A stretch of 64,000 nucleotides of DNA from JBOHRN01 sp050732775 (GTDB taxonomy: Bacteria; Gemmatimonadota; Gemmatimonadetes; Longimicrobiales; Longimicrobiaceae): assembly GCA_050732775.1 (NCBI GenBank), contig JBOHRN010000023.1, positions 1-64,000 of the forward strand, in the 5' to 3' direction. The notes below the pieces were generated by a model. The model had not been told where the DNA came from. It searched no databases and worked only from the letters and a program-made list of their open reading frames with translations. Position numbers and translations under genes: made by a program. Of the stretch, positions 41,696-50,514 are shown piece by piece (position 1 is the stretch's first letter; each line of letters starts with the position of its first letter).

Positions 41696-43204
41696 TTACG
41701 GACCCTCCCGCCGCTCTTCCACCAGGTAGCGGGCACGCCTGGCGTCGGCCTCGGCCAGGTAGGCGAGTTGCCGCGAGACCAGCCGGGAGAGAGCTTCCCC
41801 GCGCACGGTACTTCCGTCCCCGGCCGCCGCCCCGGCCACCCGGTTGAAGCGCGACCACCACACCTCGAAGCCCGCGTGGAGGCGGCCGAGGGCGGCGGCG
41901 TGAACCCGCCAGAAGCGGCTCCGCGCCCGGCTGCTCTCCCGGCCGGCGAAGCCGGGGAGGTAACGCCGGACGATCTGCTCGTCGGAGAGCGAGGCGAGTT
42001 GCCCGGGGGTCGCCTCGCGTAGCCGCTCGGCCCCCGCCTCGGCTAGGGCGTCGAAGCTCGCGGCGGCGTCGCGGCTGCCGGCCCGCGCCAGCTCCAGGGC
42101 TAGCCGCCGCCCCCACTCGCCCTGGCCCGCGCGCGCCTCGAGCGCGCTCTGAAAGCGGAGGTCGCCTCGGCGCAGCTGGCGAAGGGCGGCGGCCTCCTCG
42201 CTCCGCTCGGGCCGCGAGAGGCCGACGCCAACCACCGCCTCGCCCGCCCGCCGGTACACCGCAGCCCGGTCCAGGGCCGAACGGTCCAGGGAGCGGCCGT
42301 CTCCCAACAGCCCGAACAGGGTGCGTAAACGCCGTAGCCAGAGCTGGCGCGCAGGGGGGCGGTGAATGGCGGCCGAACCCACCTGGAGAGTGTTCATTGG
42401 GTTGCCGGCGTGGGCCAGGTAGTGCAGGGCGTTGCCCGCGAAGACGGCGGCCAGGGCGTCTGAGCCCGCTAGGGCGCTGGTCGCGGCCAGCACCGCTAGG
42501 TCGGTGTAAAGTTGGACGTTACGAGCCGCGAAGGTGTGTACGGAGTCTCCGAAGGCGAAAGGTCTGGCAAAAGCCCACGGCCGGTCGTCCAGGACGTCCA
42601 AATCTCCGCTCTTGGAGCCGGGGATAAGGGCCAGGCGGGCGTGGGTTTCCGATCCGGGACCGGCCAGGGGGCCGGTGTTGAGGACCGCCGGGTCAAACGG
42701 TACGGTGTCGCCGCCCGGCCCCGGGATGGGCCGTCCGTCTGTCCCCCGGAAAACCCGGTCGGAGTTGCGGCGGTCGAGGGCCGGATAGACGCTCCCCCGG
42801 CCCACCAGCTCCAGGAAGGTGGGGGGGATCGAATCTCCCCTACCGCCGGGTGCCCGGTCCACGCCCAGGAGCCGGGTCTCCGGGTCGGTCATCAGGAACT
42901 CCCGGAAGCCGCGCTCCAGGAAGTCGTCCGGGGCCGGGTAACGGGCGTAGAACTCGGTACGTAGCCGCAGGTCGGAAAGCTCCACCACACCGTCGTAGAG
43001 CCAACGCAGAAAGGCGTCGCGGCTCTCCTCCGAGACCGGCGTGTCCACCGTGGCGGGGAGCACCCGCCCGCCCCCGCCGGTGCTGGCCACGACCGCCTGC
43101 TCTAGGGCGTGGGTAACCAGCAACCGGTTCACTTGCGGCCCGTAGCCGTGGGCGGCCCCGGCCAGCAGAACTCCGGCGGTGACTCCCGCCAGAACGGATT
43201 TCAT
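41696..43204 (-). CDS. Secreted protein of unknown function, weakly like zinc-dependent phospholipase C / S1-P1 nuclease folds
   Basis: A 502-residue protein with a signal peptide ending GAAHG. The mature protein is mostly helical. It begins YGPQVNRLLVTHALEQAV, and in the middle has FAGNALHYLAHAGNPMNTLQVGSAAIH; the spacing HYLAHAGNPMNT recalls the metal-binding helix of bacterial phospholipase C (HYLxDxxxPxH). However the W-H metal site at the mature N-terminus is not conserved and other ligands are unclear, so the similarity may be structural only. A C-terminal helical region (ARSRFWRVHAAALGRLHAGFEVWWSRFNR) follows. It may be co-transcribed with the aminotransferase gene. Confidence 0.55.
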   Translation of the reverse strand: MKSVLAGVTAGVLLAGAAHGYGPQVNRLLVTHALEQAVVASTGGGGRVLPATVDTPVSEESRDAFLRWLYDGVVELSDLRLRTEFYARYPAPDDFLERGFREFLMTDPETRLLGVDRAPGGRGDSIPPTFLELVGRGSVYPALDRRNSDRVFRGTDGRPIPGPGGDTVPFDPAVLNTGPLAGPGSETHARLALIPGSKSGDLDVLDDRPWAFARPFAFGDSVHTFAARNVQLYTDLAVLAATSALAGSDALAAVFAGNALHYLAHAGNPMNTLQVGSAAIHRPPARQLWLRRLRTLFGLLGDGRSLDRSALDRAAVYRRAGEAVVGVGLSRPERSEEAAALRQLRRGDLRFQSALEARAGQGEWGRRLALELARAGSRDAAASFDALAEAGAERLREATPGQLASLSDEQIVRRYLPGFAGRESSRARSRFWRVHAAALGRLHAGFEVWWSRFNRVAGAAAGDGSTVRGEALSRLVSRQLAYLAEADARRARYLVEERREGP

Positions 43205-43277
43205 ACGCTCACTCCCGCCACCGTTTCAGGGAAGTTCCTAATATCAACCCGCGAGCCAGTGGCCGCAACGCCGGGGG

Positions 43278-43306
43278 TGGCGGGAATAGAGCAGAGGGGC
43301 TATAAT
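43278..43306 (+). promoter_or_regulatory. Candidate promoter of the caa3 oxidase operon
   Basis: TGGCGG, 17 bases, then a perfect TATAAT (43301-43306). The -10 is the best in the window, the -35 is poor, so an activator may help. Start near 43313 leaves a 25-45 nt leader before coxB. Confidence 0.5.
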
Positions 43307-43338
43307 CCGCGCGGCAACGAATCACGCTATCGTCTGCT

Positions 43339-44382
43339 TTGCATCGGCTTTCATCCGTGTCTGGGATTTTTTCATACCTCAAGGGGGGGGTTCTCGTCCT
43401 CCCCCTGCTGTTGGTGGCGTGCGGAGGGGTGGAGGAGTTTCCGCAGACCTCGCTGGCGCCGCGCTCCGACTTCGCCCGCGACATCGACGGGCTCTTTTGG
43501 CTCACCGTGTACCTCGGGGTGGGAGTGGGCGTGGCCGTGTTCGCCGTCATCGGCTACATCACGGTCCGCTACCGTTACCGGCCGGGGCAAAAGGAGCCGG
43601 AGCAGGTGCACGGCCACACCCGGCTGGAGCTGGCGTGGACGCTCATCCCCGCCCTCATCCTGACGGTCGTCGCCGTGCCCACGGTGCAAGTAATCTTCGA
43701 GACCCAGGCCGAAGCCCCGGAGGGCGCCCTGGAGGTGCAGGTGATCGGCCATCAGTGGTGGTGGCAGTTCCGCTACCCCGCAGGCGGCGACACCGTAGTG
43801 ACCGCCAACGAGATACACGTCCCGGTGGGCCGCCCGGTCGAACTGGTGATGACCTCGGCAGACGTGATCCACTCCTTCTGGGTACCCCAGATGGGCGGTA
43901 AGCGCGACCTGATCCCCAACCGGACCACCAGCATCGTTTTTACGCCCGAGGAGTCGGGTGTCTACTTGGGCCAGTGCGCTGAATTCTGCGGTGACTCCCA
44001 CGCCCTCATGAAGATGCGGCTGATCGCGCACCAGCCGGCCGAGTTCGAGGAGTGGCTTGCCAACGAGGCGTCTCCCGCGGTCGAGCCCTTGGACACTGGC
44101 TCGGCGGTGGCGTACGGCAAGCAGCTCTTTCAGTCGGTTGGGTGTGCGGGGTGCCACACCATACGAGGCACCGACTACACCTTCGGAGTGCAGGGTCCCG
44201 ACCTTACCCACCTGGCCAGGCGGGGCACCATCGCGGCCGGAGTGCTGGAGAACAACGCCGCCAACCTGGCAGGCTGGATCAACGACCCGCAGGGTTTAAA
44301 GCCAGGCGCCCTGATGCAGAACACGGGCTGGACCGAGCGGGACGTAAAGTACTTGGTGGCCTACTTGCAAACGCTGTACTGA
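43339..44382 (+). CDS. coxB: caa3-type cytochrome c oxidase subunit II fused to cytochrome c
   Basis: A 347-residue lipoprotein-type subunit II: lipobox LLLVAC (Cys28), two membrane helices, then the CuA domain with His178, Cys213, Cys217, His221 and Met224 (GQCAEFCGDSHALM) and the aromatic patch HQWWWQF for electron entry. A C-terminal cytochrome c domain carries CAGCH at 269-273. This fusion defines caa3 oxidases, which can take electrons directly from a partner complex such as ACIII. The start is uncertain: TTG 43339 or GTG 43357; both leave the signal peptide intact and neither has a clear ribosome-binding site. Confidence 0.95.
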   Translation: MHRLSSVSGIFSYLKGGVLVLPLLLVACGGVEEFPQTSLAPRSDFARDIDGLFWLTVYLGVGVGVAVFAVIGYITVRYRYRPGQKEPEQVHGHTRLELAWTLIPALILTVVAVPTVQVIFETQAEAPEGALEVQVIGHQWWWQFRYPAGGDTVVTANEIHVPVGRPVELVMTSADVIHSFWVPQMGGKRDLIPNRTTSIVFTPEESGVYLGQCAEFCGDSHALMKMRLIAHQPAEFEEWLANEASPAVEPLDTGSAVAYGKQLFQSVGCAGCHTIRGTDYTFGVQGPDLTHLARRGTIAAGVLENNAANLAGWINDPQGLKPGALMQNTGWTERDVKYLVAYLQTLY

Positions 44383-44400
44383 GCCCGCACCGAGCGATAC

Positions 44401-46311
44401 ATGGAAACGACCACAGCCACCGCCCACGCGCCGGCCGTCCATGCCCCCCCGAAGTCGTACGCGGGGGTTTGGGGCTGGATCACTACCGTCGACCACAAGC
44501 GGATCGGCCTTCTGTACGGCGCCACTGCGGTGTTCTTTTTTCTGGTGGGGGGCCTGGAGGCCCTCCTGCTGCGGCTGCAACTCGCGGTACCCAACAACAC
44601 CGTGCTGAACGCGGACTGGTACAACCAGCTCTTCAGCATGCACGCGCTGACCATGATCTTCCTGTCGCTCATGCCGATCAGCGTGGCCTTTTTCAACTAC
44701 GTGGTGCCGCTGCAGATCGGGGCCCGGGACGTGGCCTTTCCCCGGCTCAACGCGCTCTCTTACTGGATCTACCTCTTCGGCGGCGTCTTCCTTAACGTCT
44801 CCTTCTTGCTGGGGGCCGCCCCGAACTCGGGCTGGTTCGCCTACGCCAACATCACCTCGAGCCAATACTCGCCCGGGCTCAACATGGACTTCTACGTCTT
44901 GGGGCTGCAGGTGCTCGGGGTGTCGTCGATCCTCGGCTCGATCAACTTCATAGTCACCATCCTCAACCTGCGCGCGCCGGGGATGCGGCTAATGAGGATG
45001 CCGATCTTTACCTGGATGACGCTGGTCACCTCGGTCCTCATGGCCACCGCCCTGGCCGTGCTCACGGTGGCGGTCAGCGAGCTGATGTTCGACCGCTTCT
45101 TCGGTACCAACTTCTTCCAGGTCGACGCCGGGGCCGACGTGATCCTCTGGCAGCACCTCTTTTGGATGTTCGGACACCCCGAGGTGTATATCCTCATCTT
45201 GCCCATGATGGGGATGGTCTCGGAGGTGCTCCCCACCTTTAGCCGCAAGCCGCTCTTCGGCTACAACGTGATCGTTTTTTCGGGCATCCTGATCGGCTGG
45301 CTGGGGTGGGGAGTGTGGAGCCATCACATGTTCGCGGTGGGGCTGGGTCCCATCGCCGACAGCTTCTTCGCTCTCTCCACCATGCTGATCGCCATCCCGA
45401 CCGGCATCAAGGTTTTCAACTGGCTGGCCACCATGTGGGGCGGAGCCATCCGCTTTACCACCTCGATGCTCTTCGCCATCGGTTTCATCGCCATGTTCAC
45501 CATCGGCGGCATCTCGGGCATCATGCACTCCGCCGCCCCGGCCGACCTGCAGCAGACCGACAGCTACTTCGTGGTGGCGCACCTGCACTACGTCTTCTTC
45601 GGGGGAACGGTGCTGGGGCTCTTCGCCGGAGTCTACTACTGGTACCCGAAAGCGGCCGGACGGCTGCTGGACGAAGGGCTGGGCAAGTGGCACTTCTGGC
45701 TAACCGTGGTGGGGATGAACCTGACCTTTTTTCCCATGCACTTCCTAGGGCTGCACGGGATGCCGCGCCGGGTGTTCACCTACTCCGAGGGGCTCGGCTT
45801 CGACGCCATGAACTTGCTGGCCACGGGCGGCTCCCTGGTGATAGCCGCCGGAACCCTGGTCTTTACCTTCAACCTGGTCTGGTCGTGGTGGCGGGGCCGG
45901 GTGGCGGGGCCGAATCCGTGGGGCGCGGCCACCTTGGAGTGGAGCGTGTCGTCGCCGCCGCCGGAGTACAACTTCCGGGAAGTCCCGGTGGTCCACAGCC
46001 GGCTTCCGCTCTGGGAAGGCGATCCCAGCAAGGAAGCCGGCATCCCGCACGGCAAGTACGAGGAAGAGCACGAGACCCTTACCCTGGCGGGGCGCGAGAT
46101 CGGTGAGCTCGAGTACCCTGACCAGGAGAGCAAGATGTCGGCGCACGACCTGGGCATCCACATGCCGCCTCCGTCGTACTGGCCGATCCTCCTGGCCGCT
46201 GCGCTCACCGTTTTCTTCGCCGGCTTCCTGATCCACTGGGTGGTTCCGTTGGTGGCCGGTTTGGGGGTTTTCTTCACCGCCTTCAAATGGGCGTACGAAC
46301 CGGGACATTAA
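44401..46311 (+). CDS. coxA: Cytochrome c oxidase subunit I
   Basis: A 636-residue haem-copper oxidase subunit of about 14 helices. It holds the WMFGHPEVYILILP motif with the CuB histidine and Tyr cross-link, WSHHMFAVG with the other two CuB histidines, and VVAHLHYVFFGG with the haem a3 and haem a ligands. It reduces oxygen to water and pumps protons. The C-terminal ~90 residues (MPPPSYWPILLAAALTVFFAGFLIHWVV and on) add two more helices beyond a standard subunit I, an extension seen in caa3 enzymes. It lies 18 bp after coxB. Confidence 0.96.
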   Translation: METTTATAHAPAVHAPPKSYAGVWGWITTVDHKRIGLLYGATAVFFFLVGGLEALLLRLQLAVPNNTVLNADWYNQLFSMHALTMIFLSLMPISVAFFNYVVPLQIGARDVAFPRLNALSYWIYLFGGVFLNVSFLLGAAPNSGWFAYANITSSQYSPGLNMDFYVLGLQVLGVSSILGSINFIVTILNLRAPGMRLMRMPIFTWMTLVTSVLMATALAVLTVAVSELMFDRFFGTNFFQVDAGADVILWQHLFWMFGHPEVYILILPMMGMVSEVLPTFSRKPLFGYNVIVFSGILIGWLGWGVWSHHMFAVGLGPIADSFFALSTMLIAIPTGIKVFNWLATMWGGAIRFTTSMLFAIGFIAMFTIGGISGIMHSAAPADLQQTDSYFVVAHLHYVFFGGTVLGLFAGVYYWYPKAAGRLLDEGLGKWHFWLTVVGMNLTFFPMHFLGLHGMPRRVFTYSEGLGFDAMNLLATGGSLVIAAGTLVFTFNLVWSWWRGRVAGPNPWGAATLEWSVSSPPPEYNFREVPVVHSRLPLWEGDPSKEAGIPHGKYEEEHETLTLAGREIGELEYPDQESKMSAHDLGIHMPPPSYWPILLAAALTVFFAGFLIHWVVPLVAGLGVFFTAFKWAYEPGH

Positions 46312-46932
46312 ATGGAAGCTCACGCCATCGGGCACGCCGGCACCGCCCATCTGGACACCAGCACCGGCTTGGACAGCCGCAAGATGGGTATGTGGGTGCT
46401 GATCGGATCGGAGTGCCTGCTCTTCGGCTCCCTGATCGCCACCTATGTGGTCAACCTGGACCGCAGCGTGGAGGGCCCTTGGCCGCACGAGATCCTCAAC
46501 ATCCCCCTGACCTCGTTCAGCACCTTCGTACTGCTCATGAGCAGCTTGCTGATGGTGTTGGCGCTCCAGGCGGTACAGCGGGCCAACCGCAAGCTGGCCA
46601 CTCTCTGGCTCTTCGGGGTGGCCTTCTTCGGTGCCATCTTCCTGGGCGCCCAGGTGTACGAATTTACGCACTTCGCCCACGAAGGACTCACCCTGGGCCA
46701 GAACCTGTTCGGTTCTAGTTTCTACCTACTCACCGGCACCCACGGCTCGCACGTGGCCGTGGGGGTGCTGTGGATGATTACCCTGGGTATCCAGTCGGCG
46801 CGCGGCAAGCTCGGCCCCGAGAAGTCGATCACCGTGGAGGTAGCGGGGCTGTACTGGCACTTCGTGGACGTGATCTGGATCGTGATCTTTACCCTCGTGT
46901 ACCTCATTCACCCTCCCAGCGCGCCTCTATGA
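46312..46932 (+). CDS. coxC: Cytochrome c oxidase subunit III
   Basis: A 206-residue subunit III of the shorter bacterial type with five helices: SRKMGMWVLIGSECLLFGSLIATYVVN, FGVAFFGAIFLGAQVYEFTHFAHEGLTLGQNLFGSSFYLLTGTHGSHVAVGV and VAGLYWHFVDVIWIVIFTLVYL. The ExxFTH and HGSHV motifs are typical. It starts directly after the coxA stop codon and its own stop overlaps coxD at ATGA. Confidence 0.95.
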   Translation: MEAHAIGHAGTAHLDTSTGLDSRKMGMWVLIGSECLLFGSLIATYVVNLDRSVEGPWPHEILNIPLTSFSTFVLLMSSLLMVLALQAVQRANRKLATLWLFGVAFFGAIFLGAQVYEFTHFAHEGLTLGQNLFGSSFYLLTGTHGSHVAVGVLWMITLGIQSARGKLGPEKSITVEVAGLYWHFVDVIWIVIFTLVYLIHPPSAPL

Positions 46933-47255
46933 GCAGCGAGAGCAGGGAAATCATGCACGACCAGCATAGCCATCCCGACTGGCCCACCTACGTGGTTATC
47001 GGGGTTGTTCTCACCGTCATCACCGCCGCCGAGGTGGCTATCTTTTACCTGGAGCCGGCCATCGGCAGCCGTGGGTTGGTGATCGGCTTGCTGATGGTCC
47101 TCTCCACCGTTAAGTTCGTGCTGGTGGTGATGTTTTACATGCACCTCAAGTTCGATAGCCGGGTCTTTACCGGGGTCTTTCTTTTTCCGCTCGCCCTGGG
47201 CACGCTGGTTATATTATCCCTCTTCATGCTCTACCACATTCTCGAGAGTCCTTGA
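46929..47255 (+). CDS. coxD: Cytochrome c oxidase subunit IV (prokaryotic COX4-like)
   Basis: A 108-residue protein with three helices: TYVVIGVVLTVITAAEVAIFYL, LVIGLLMVLSTVKFVLVVMFYMHLKFD and GVFLFPLALGTLVILSLFML. The TVKFVLVVMFYMHLKFD segment is the family mark (CyoD/CtaF type). It stabilises the oxidase and has no cofactor. ATG 46929 overlaps the coxC stop. Confidence 0.93.
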   Translation: MSSESREIMHDQHSHPDWPTYVVIGVVLTVITAAEVAIFYLEPAIGSRGLVIGLLMVLSTVKFVLVVMFYMHLKFDSRVFTGVFLFPLALGTLVILSLFMLYHILESP

Positions 47256-47292
47256 ACGCCGCCCCTAGCTCGCCGGCCGGCCGCGCTGAGCG

Positions 47293-48198
47293 GTGACCGC
47301 TGGCACAGCCTTGGTCTCGACCCTCTGGCACCCCGGCACCTTCTCCTGGTCCGATTGGGCGGTTTATCCCAGCTTTCTGATCGGCTGGCTCCTCTTGCTA
47401 GCCCTCTACTTTGCCCTGGCCGGTCCGCTGCGCCGGTACTTCCCCGGCTCACGCCCCCTCCGGGCCCGGCAGGTTACCTGCTTCGTGGGCGCCGCGGTGG
47501 TGATGTTCGCGGCGCTCCAGGGGTGGCTCCACGACCTGAGCGACTACTTCCTCTTCAGCGCCCACATGGTGCAGCACCTCATCCTCATCCTCCTCATGCC
47601 GCCGCTCCTGCTGGCCGGCCTTCCCGCTTGGATGCTCCGGCCCGCCCTCGGGGTGCCGGGGGTAAGGCCGCTGGCCCGTTGGCTCACCAACCCCGTGGTG
47701 GCCTTCCTGCTCGCCAACAGCTTATTTGCGGCCTGGCACTTTCCCGCCCCCTACGACCTGATGATGCGCGACCACGGCGTCCACGTCGCCATGCACCTGA
47801 TGATCATGGCGGTGGGGGTGGTGATGTGGTGGCCGGTGGCGAGCCCGCTCCCCGAGCTACCACGGATCGCTCCACCCCTTCAGATGGTGTACCTGTTCGT
47901 GCTGGGGGTTCCCATGATGCTGGTGGCGGCGCTGATCACCTTTTCGGGCACGCCCCTGTACGAGTGGTACGTGGAGGCGCCGCGCATAACCCCGCTGTCG
48001 CCGCTTGACGACCAGCGCCTGGGCGGGGTGATCATGTGGGTGCCGGGCGGCCTGGCGCTCTGGCTTTCGATCACGGTGGTGTACTTCCGCTGGTCGGGGG
48101 GCGAAACCAGGGAGGACGAACGGAGGTGGCGAGGGGGTGGGGGGCGGCTGACGCGGACCGGCACCGTGGTACCGCCACCTTTTCCCCAGGACCGCTGA
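47293..48198 (+). CDS. ctaG: Cytochrome c oxidase assembly protein CtaG (caa3-type)
   Basis: A 301-residue membrane protein with seven helices, of the Caa3_CtaG type: FSAHMVQHLILILLMPPLLLAGLPAWML, NSLFAAWHFPAPYDLMMRDHGVHVAMHLMIMAVGVVMWWPV and DQRLGGVIMWVPGGLALW. The conserved His and Met residues fit copper handling during CuB insertion. It starts at GTG 47293, 37 bp after coxD, completing the operon. The last ~35 residues are basic and disordered. Confidence 0.92.
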   Translation: MTAGTALVSTLWHPGTFSWSDWAVYPSFLIGWLLLLALYFALAGPLRRYFPGSRPLRARQVTCFVGAAVVMFAALQGWLHDLSDYFLFSAHMVQHLILILLMPPLLLAGLPAWMLRPALGVPGVRPLARWLTNPVVAFLLANSLFAAWHFPAPYDLMMRDHGVHVAMHLMIMAVGVVMWWPVASPLPELPRIAPPLQMVYLFVLGVPMMLVAALITFSGTPLYEWYVEAPRITPLSPLDDQRLGGVIMWVPGGLALWLSITVVYFRWSGGETREDERRWRGGGGRLTRTGTVVPPPFPQDR

Positions 48199-48203
48199 AG
48201 GCC

Positions 48204-48935
48204 TCACCCTCCCGCCGCTAGCTCGCGGACGCGCGCCAGCTCGCGGGGGTCGCCGATGTCGGTCCAGTCGCGACCGTCAACCCGGAAGGGTAGCACGCGC
48301 TCTCCCTCGGCGACGAGCCGCAGGTAAGCGGTAAAGATCGAGAAGGCGCCCCGCTCGGTGATCTTGCCAAAGAGCTGGGGCGAGGCGACGTGGACGCCGG
48401 TGAAGGCGAGCCGCTCCTCTTCTCCCCGCGGCTCCCTGGCCCGCAAGCTCTCGCCGCTCTCGCTGTTCGTCCACCCCAGCAGTCCCCCGTCGTCGAAGAG
48501 CAAGTAACGCGAGGACTCCCGCTCCATCACCGCCAGGGTGGCGAGGGCCTCCCTGGCGTCGAGGTGGGAGGCGTACAGCGACTCCAGGGGCAGATCGGTG
48601 AGGATGTCGCTGTTGTGGACAAAGAAGGGGGCGTCCTGGCGGAAGTGACGCTCCGCGTACAGCAGGCCGCCCCCGGTCTCCAGGGGAGCCCCTCCCGGCT
48701 CCCGGGAGAGCTCGGTCGGTACCCCGAAGCCATCCCTTTCGCGCACGAATTCCGCGACCCGCTCTCCCAGGTGGTGGACGTTGACGATCAGCCGGTCGGC
48801 CCCGGCAGCGATTAGCCGGCGGGCGACCAGTTCCAGCACCGGCACGCCACCCACCTCCACCAGCGCCTTGGGGACGCGGTGGGTGAGGGGTCGCAGGCGG
48901 GTACCCAGCCCGGCGGCGAGGATCATCGCGTCCAT
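48204..48935 (-). CDS. murU: MurU-like sugar-1-phosphate nucleotidyltransferase
   Basis: A 243-residue NTP-transferase: MDAMILAAGLGTRLRPLTHRVPKALVEVGGVPVLE carries the nucleotide-binding GxGxRxxPxTxxxPK motif; FVHNSDILTDLP gives the metal-binding Asp, and FRVDGRDWTDIGDPREL is the C-terminal signature. Length and style match MurU, which makes UDP-MurNAc from MurNAc-1-phosphate. Its ATG shares one base with the stop of the kinase gene upstream (TGATG), so the products work in order: kinase, then nucleotidyltransferase, as amgK-murU do in Pseudomonas cell-wall recycling. Another NDP-sugar product is possible; context makes MurU likeliest. Confidence 0.78.
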   Translation of the reverse strand: MDAMILAAGLGTRLRPLTHRVPKALVEVGGVPVLELVARRLIAAGADRLIVNVHHLGERVAEFVRERDGFGVPTELSREPGGAPLETGGGLLYAERHFRQDAPFFVHNSDILTDLPLESLYASHLDAREALATLAVMERESSRYLLFDDGGLLGWTNSESGESLRAREPRGEEERLAFTGVHVASPQLFGKITERGAFSIFTAYLRLVAEGERVLPFRVDGRDWTDIGDPRELARVRELAAGG

Positions 48936-50416
48936 CAGGGGGCCACCGGTTTGCGCCGGGGGCGTTCGGGCCGGCGGGCGTCGGGCCAGCGCGGCTCTTC
49001 CCGGTGCGCGAGTACCACGTTAACGTCGGGAAAGGTTTCGCGCAGGTAGCTGGCCAGCCGCTCGGAGAAGTAAACCGAACGGTGAAGCCCGCCGGTGCAG
49101 CCAAACTGGACGTTCAGGGAGGTGAAGCCGCGCGTCAGGTACATCTTCACCTGGTTGTCCACCAGAGCTCGCACGTGCTCCCAGAACCCCGCCACCTCGG
49201 GGGCGTGTTCCAGGAAGTGGACCACCGGCTCGTCGCGTCCACACAGCTCGGAGAACTCGGCGTAGCGGCCGGGGTTGTGGATACCCCGGCAATCGAACAC
49301 GAAACCCCCGCCGTGGCCGCCCGGGTCTTCCGGGTAGCCGTTCCGGTAGCCGAAGCTCCCGACCCGCACGGTGAGTCCGGGGAGCACCTCCTCGGGACGC
49401 CTGCGCAGGTCGGCCGAGTTCACGATGCGTTCCAGCACCGCGGCCAGCTCCGGCAGGCCGGCCGGGAGTCCCCGCTCCACGATCTGCTCCACGCTGTCGA
49501 TGGCCGGGGGCACGCTCTGGAGAAAGCGCGGCTTCCTCTCGAAGAAGCCACGGTATCCGTAAGCACCCATCGCTTGCATGGTGCGGATGAGCACGTAACC
49601 CCGGTACTGGTCGGTAAAGAGCTCACGGTCGACGGGCAGGTGCTCCTCCAACGCGACCAGGTAAACCCCCAGGAGGCGTTCGCGCGCGCTCTCCGGAATC
49701 TGGGCCTTGGCGTCGTAGAGGAGCGAGGCCACGTCGTACTGGAGGGCCCCCCGTCGTCCCCCCTGGTAATCGATGAAGGAGGGACCACCCTCCCGGATCA
49801 TGATATTCCTCGACTGGAAGTCCCGGTAGACGAAGTGCCGGGTGTCGGCCCGCAGCAGAAAGGCGACCAGCCGGCGGAAGTCTTGCTCCAGCCGCTGCTC
49901 GTTGAAAGGGACGTGGGCCAGCTTGAGGAAGTGGTACTTGAAGTAGTTGAGGTCCCAGAGCATGGACTGGCGGTCGAATGCGGCCCGCGGGTACGCCGCC
50001 GAATAATCGATCACCCGGCCTCCCTCCACCTGAAAGCGCGGGAGAATCTCCAGCACCCGCCGGTACAGGTCGAAGCCGCCGGAGGGGAACTCTCCCCCCT
50101 CGCGCTGGCGAAGGGAGGTGAGGGCGTCGAAAAGGGTGGTCTCACCCAGATCCTCTTCCAGATAGGTGAAGCCGTCCGGGCCCTCGGCATACACCTCGGG
50201 CACCGGCAGCCCGATCGAACGGAAGCTCCTGGAGAAGGTGAGAAAGGCGCGGTTCTCCTCCCGGTCCGGCCCCACCACCCCTACCGCGGTCTCGTACCCC
50301 TCGCCCACCAGCCGGTACATGGTCCGGTTCGACCCGTCGGCGTCCAAGGGCAGGACGGTGGCGGGGTAGCGGCCAAAGTGGGTCCGGAAGAGCTGCCGGA
50401 GGGTGTCGAGGTACAC
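48935..50416 (-). CDS. amgK: AmgK-like amino-sugar kinase fused to a RapZ C-terminal domain
   Basis: A 493-residue two-domain protein. Residues ~5-320 are an aminoglycoside-phosphotransferase-fold kinase: FVYRDFQSRNIM gives catalytic Asp199 and Asn204, and FIDYQGGRRGALQYDVASLLYD gives Asp216, closely like AmgK, which phosphorylates MurNAc and GlcNAc at C1. Residues ~345-475 are the C-terminal domain of RapZ: VRVGSFGYRNGYPED, GFVFDCRGIHNP and FGCTGGLHRSVYFSERLASYL (Cys440, His445). In E. coli this domain binds glucosamine-6-phosphate and the sRNA GlmZ. The N-terminal RapZ kinase part is absent. GTG 50416 is the chosen start; TTG 50470 is possible. It is translationally coupled to murU. Confidence 0.85.
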   Translation of the reverse strand: MYLDTLRQLFRTHFGRYPATVLPLDADGSNRTMYRLVGEGYETAVGVVGPDREENRAFLTFSRSFRSIGLPVPEVYAEGPDGFTYLEEDLGETTLFDALTSLRQREGGEFPSGGFDLYRRVLEILPRFQVEGGRVIDYSAAYPRAAFDRQSMLWDLNYFKYHFLKLAHVPFNEQRLEQDFRRLVAFLLRADTRHFVYRDFQSRNIMIREGGPSFIDYQGGRRGALQYDVASLLYDAKAQIPESARERLLGVYLVALEEHLPVDRELFTDQYRGYVLIRTMQAMGAYGYRGFFERKPRFLQSVPPAIDSVEQIVERGLPAGLPELAAVLERIVNSADLRRRPEEVLPGLTVRVGSFGYRNGYPEDPGGHGGGFVFDCRGIHNPGRYAEFSELCGRDEPVVHFLEHAPEVAGFWEHVRALVDNQVKMYLTRGFTSLNVQFGCTGGLHRSVYFSERLASYLRETFPDVNVVLAHREEPRWPDARRPERPRRKPVAP

Positions 50417-50514
50417 GGCTGTCCAGGGGTAGAAACACAAGCGTTCACCAAACCATACAACTTCGAGCAAGAGGGGTGCCGGAGGCGGTACGCACCTTGC
50501 CCCGATCCATCTAC

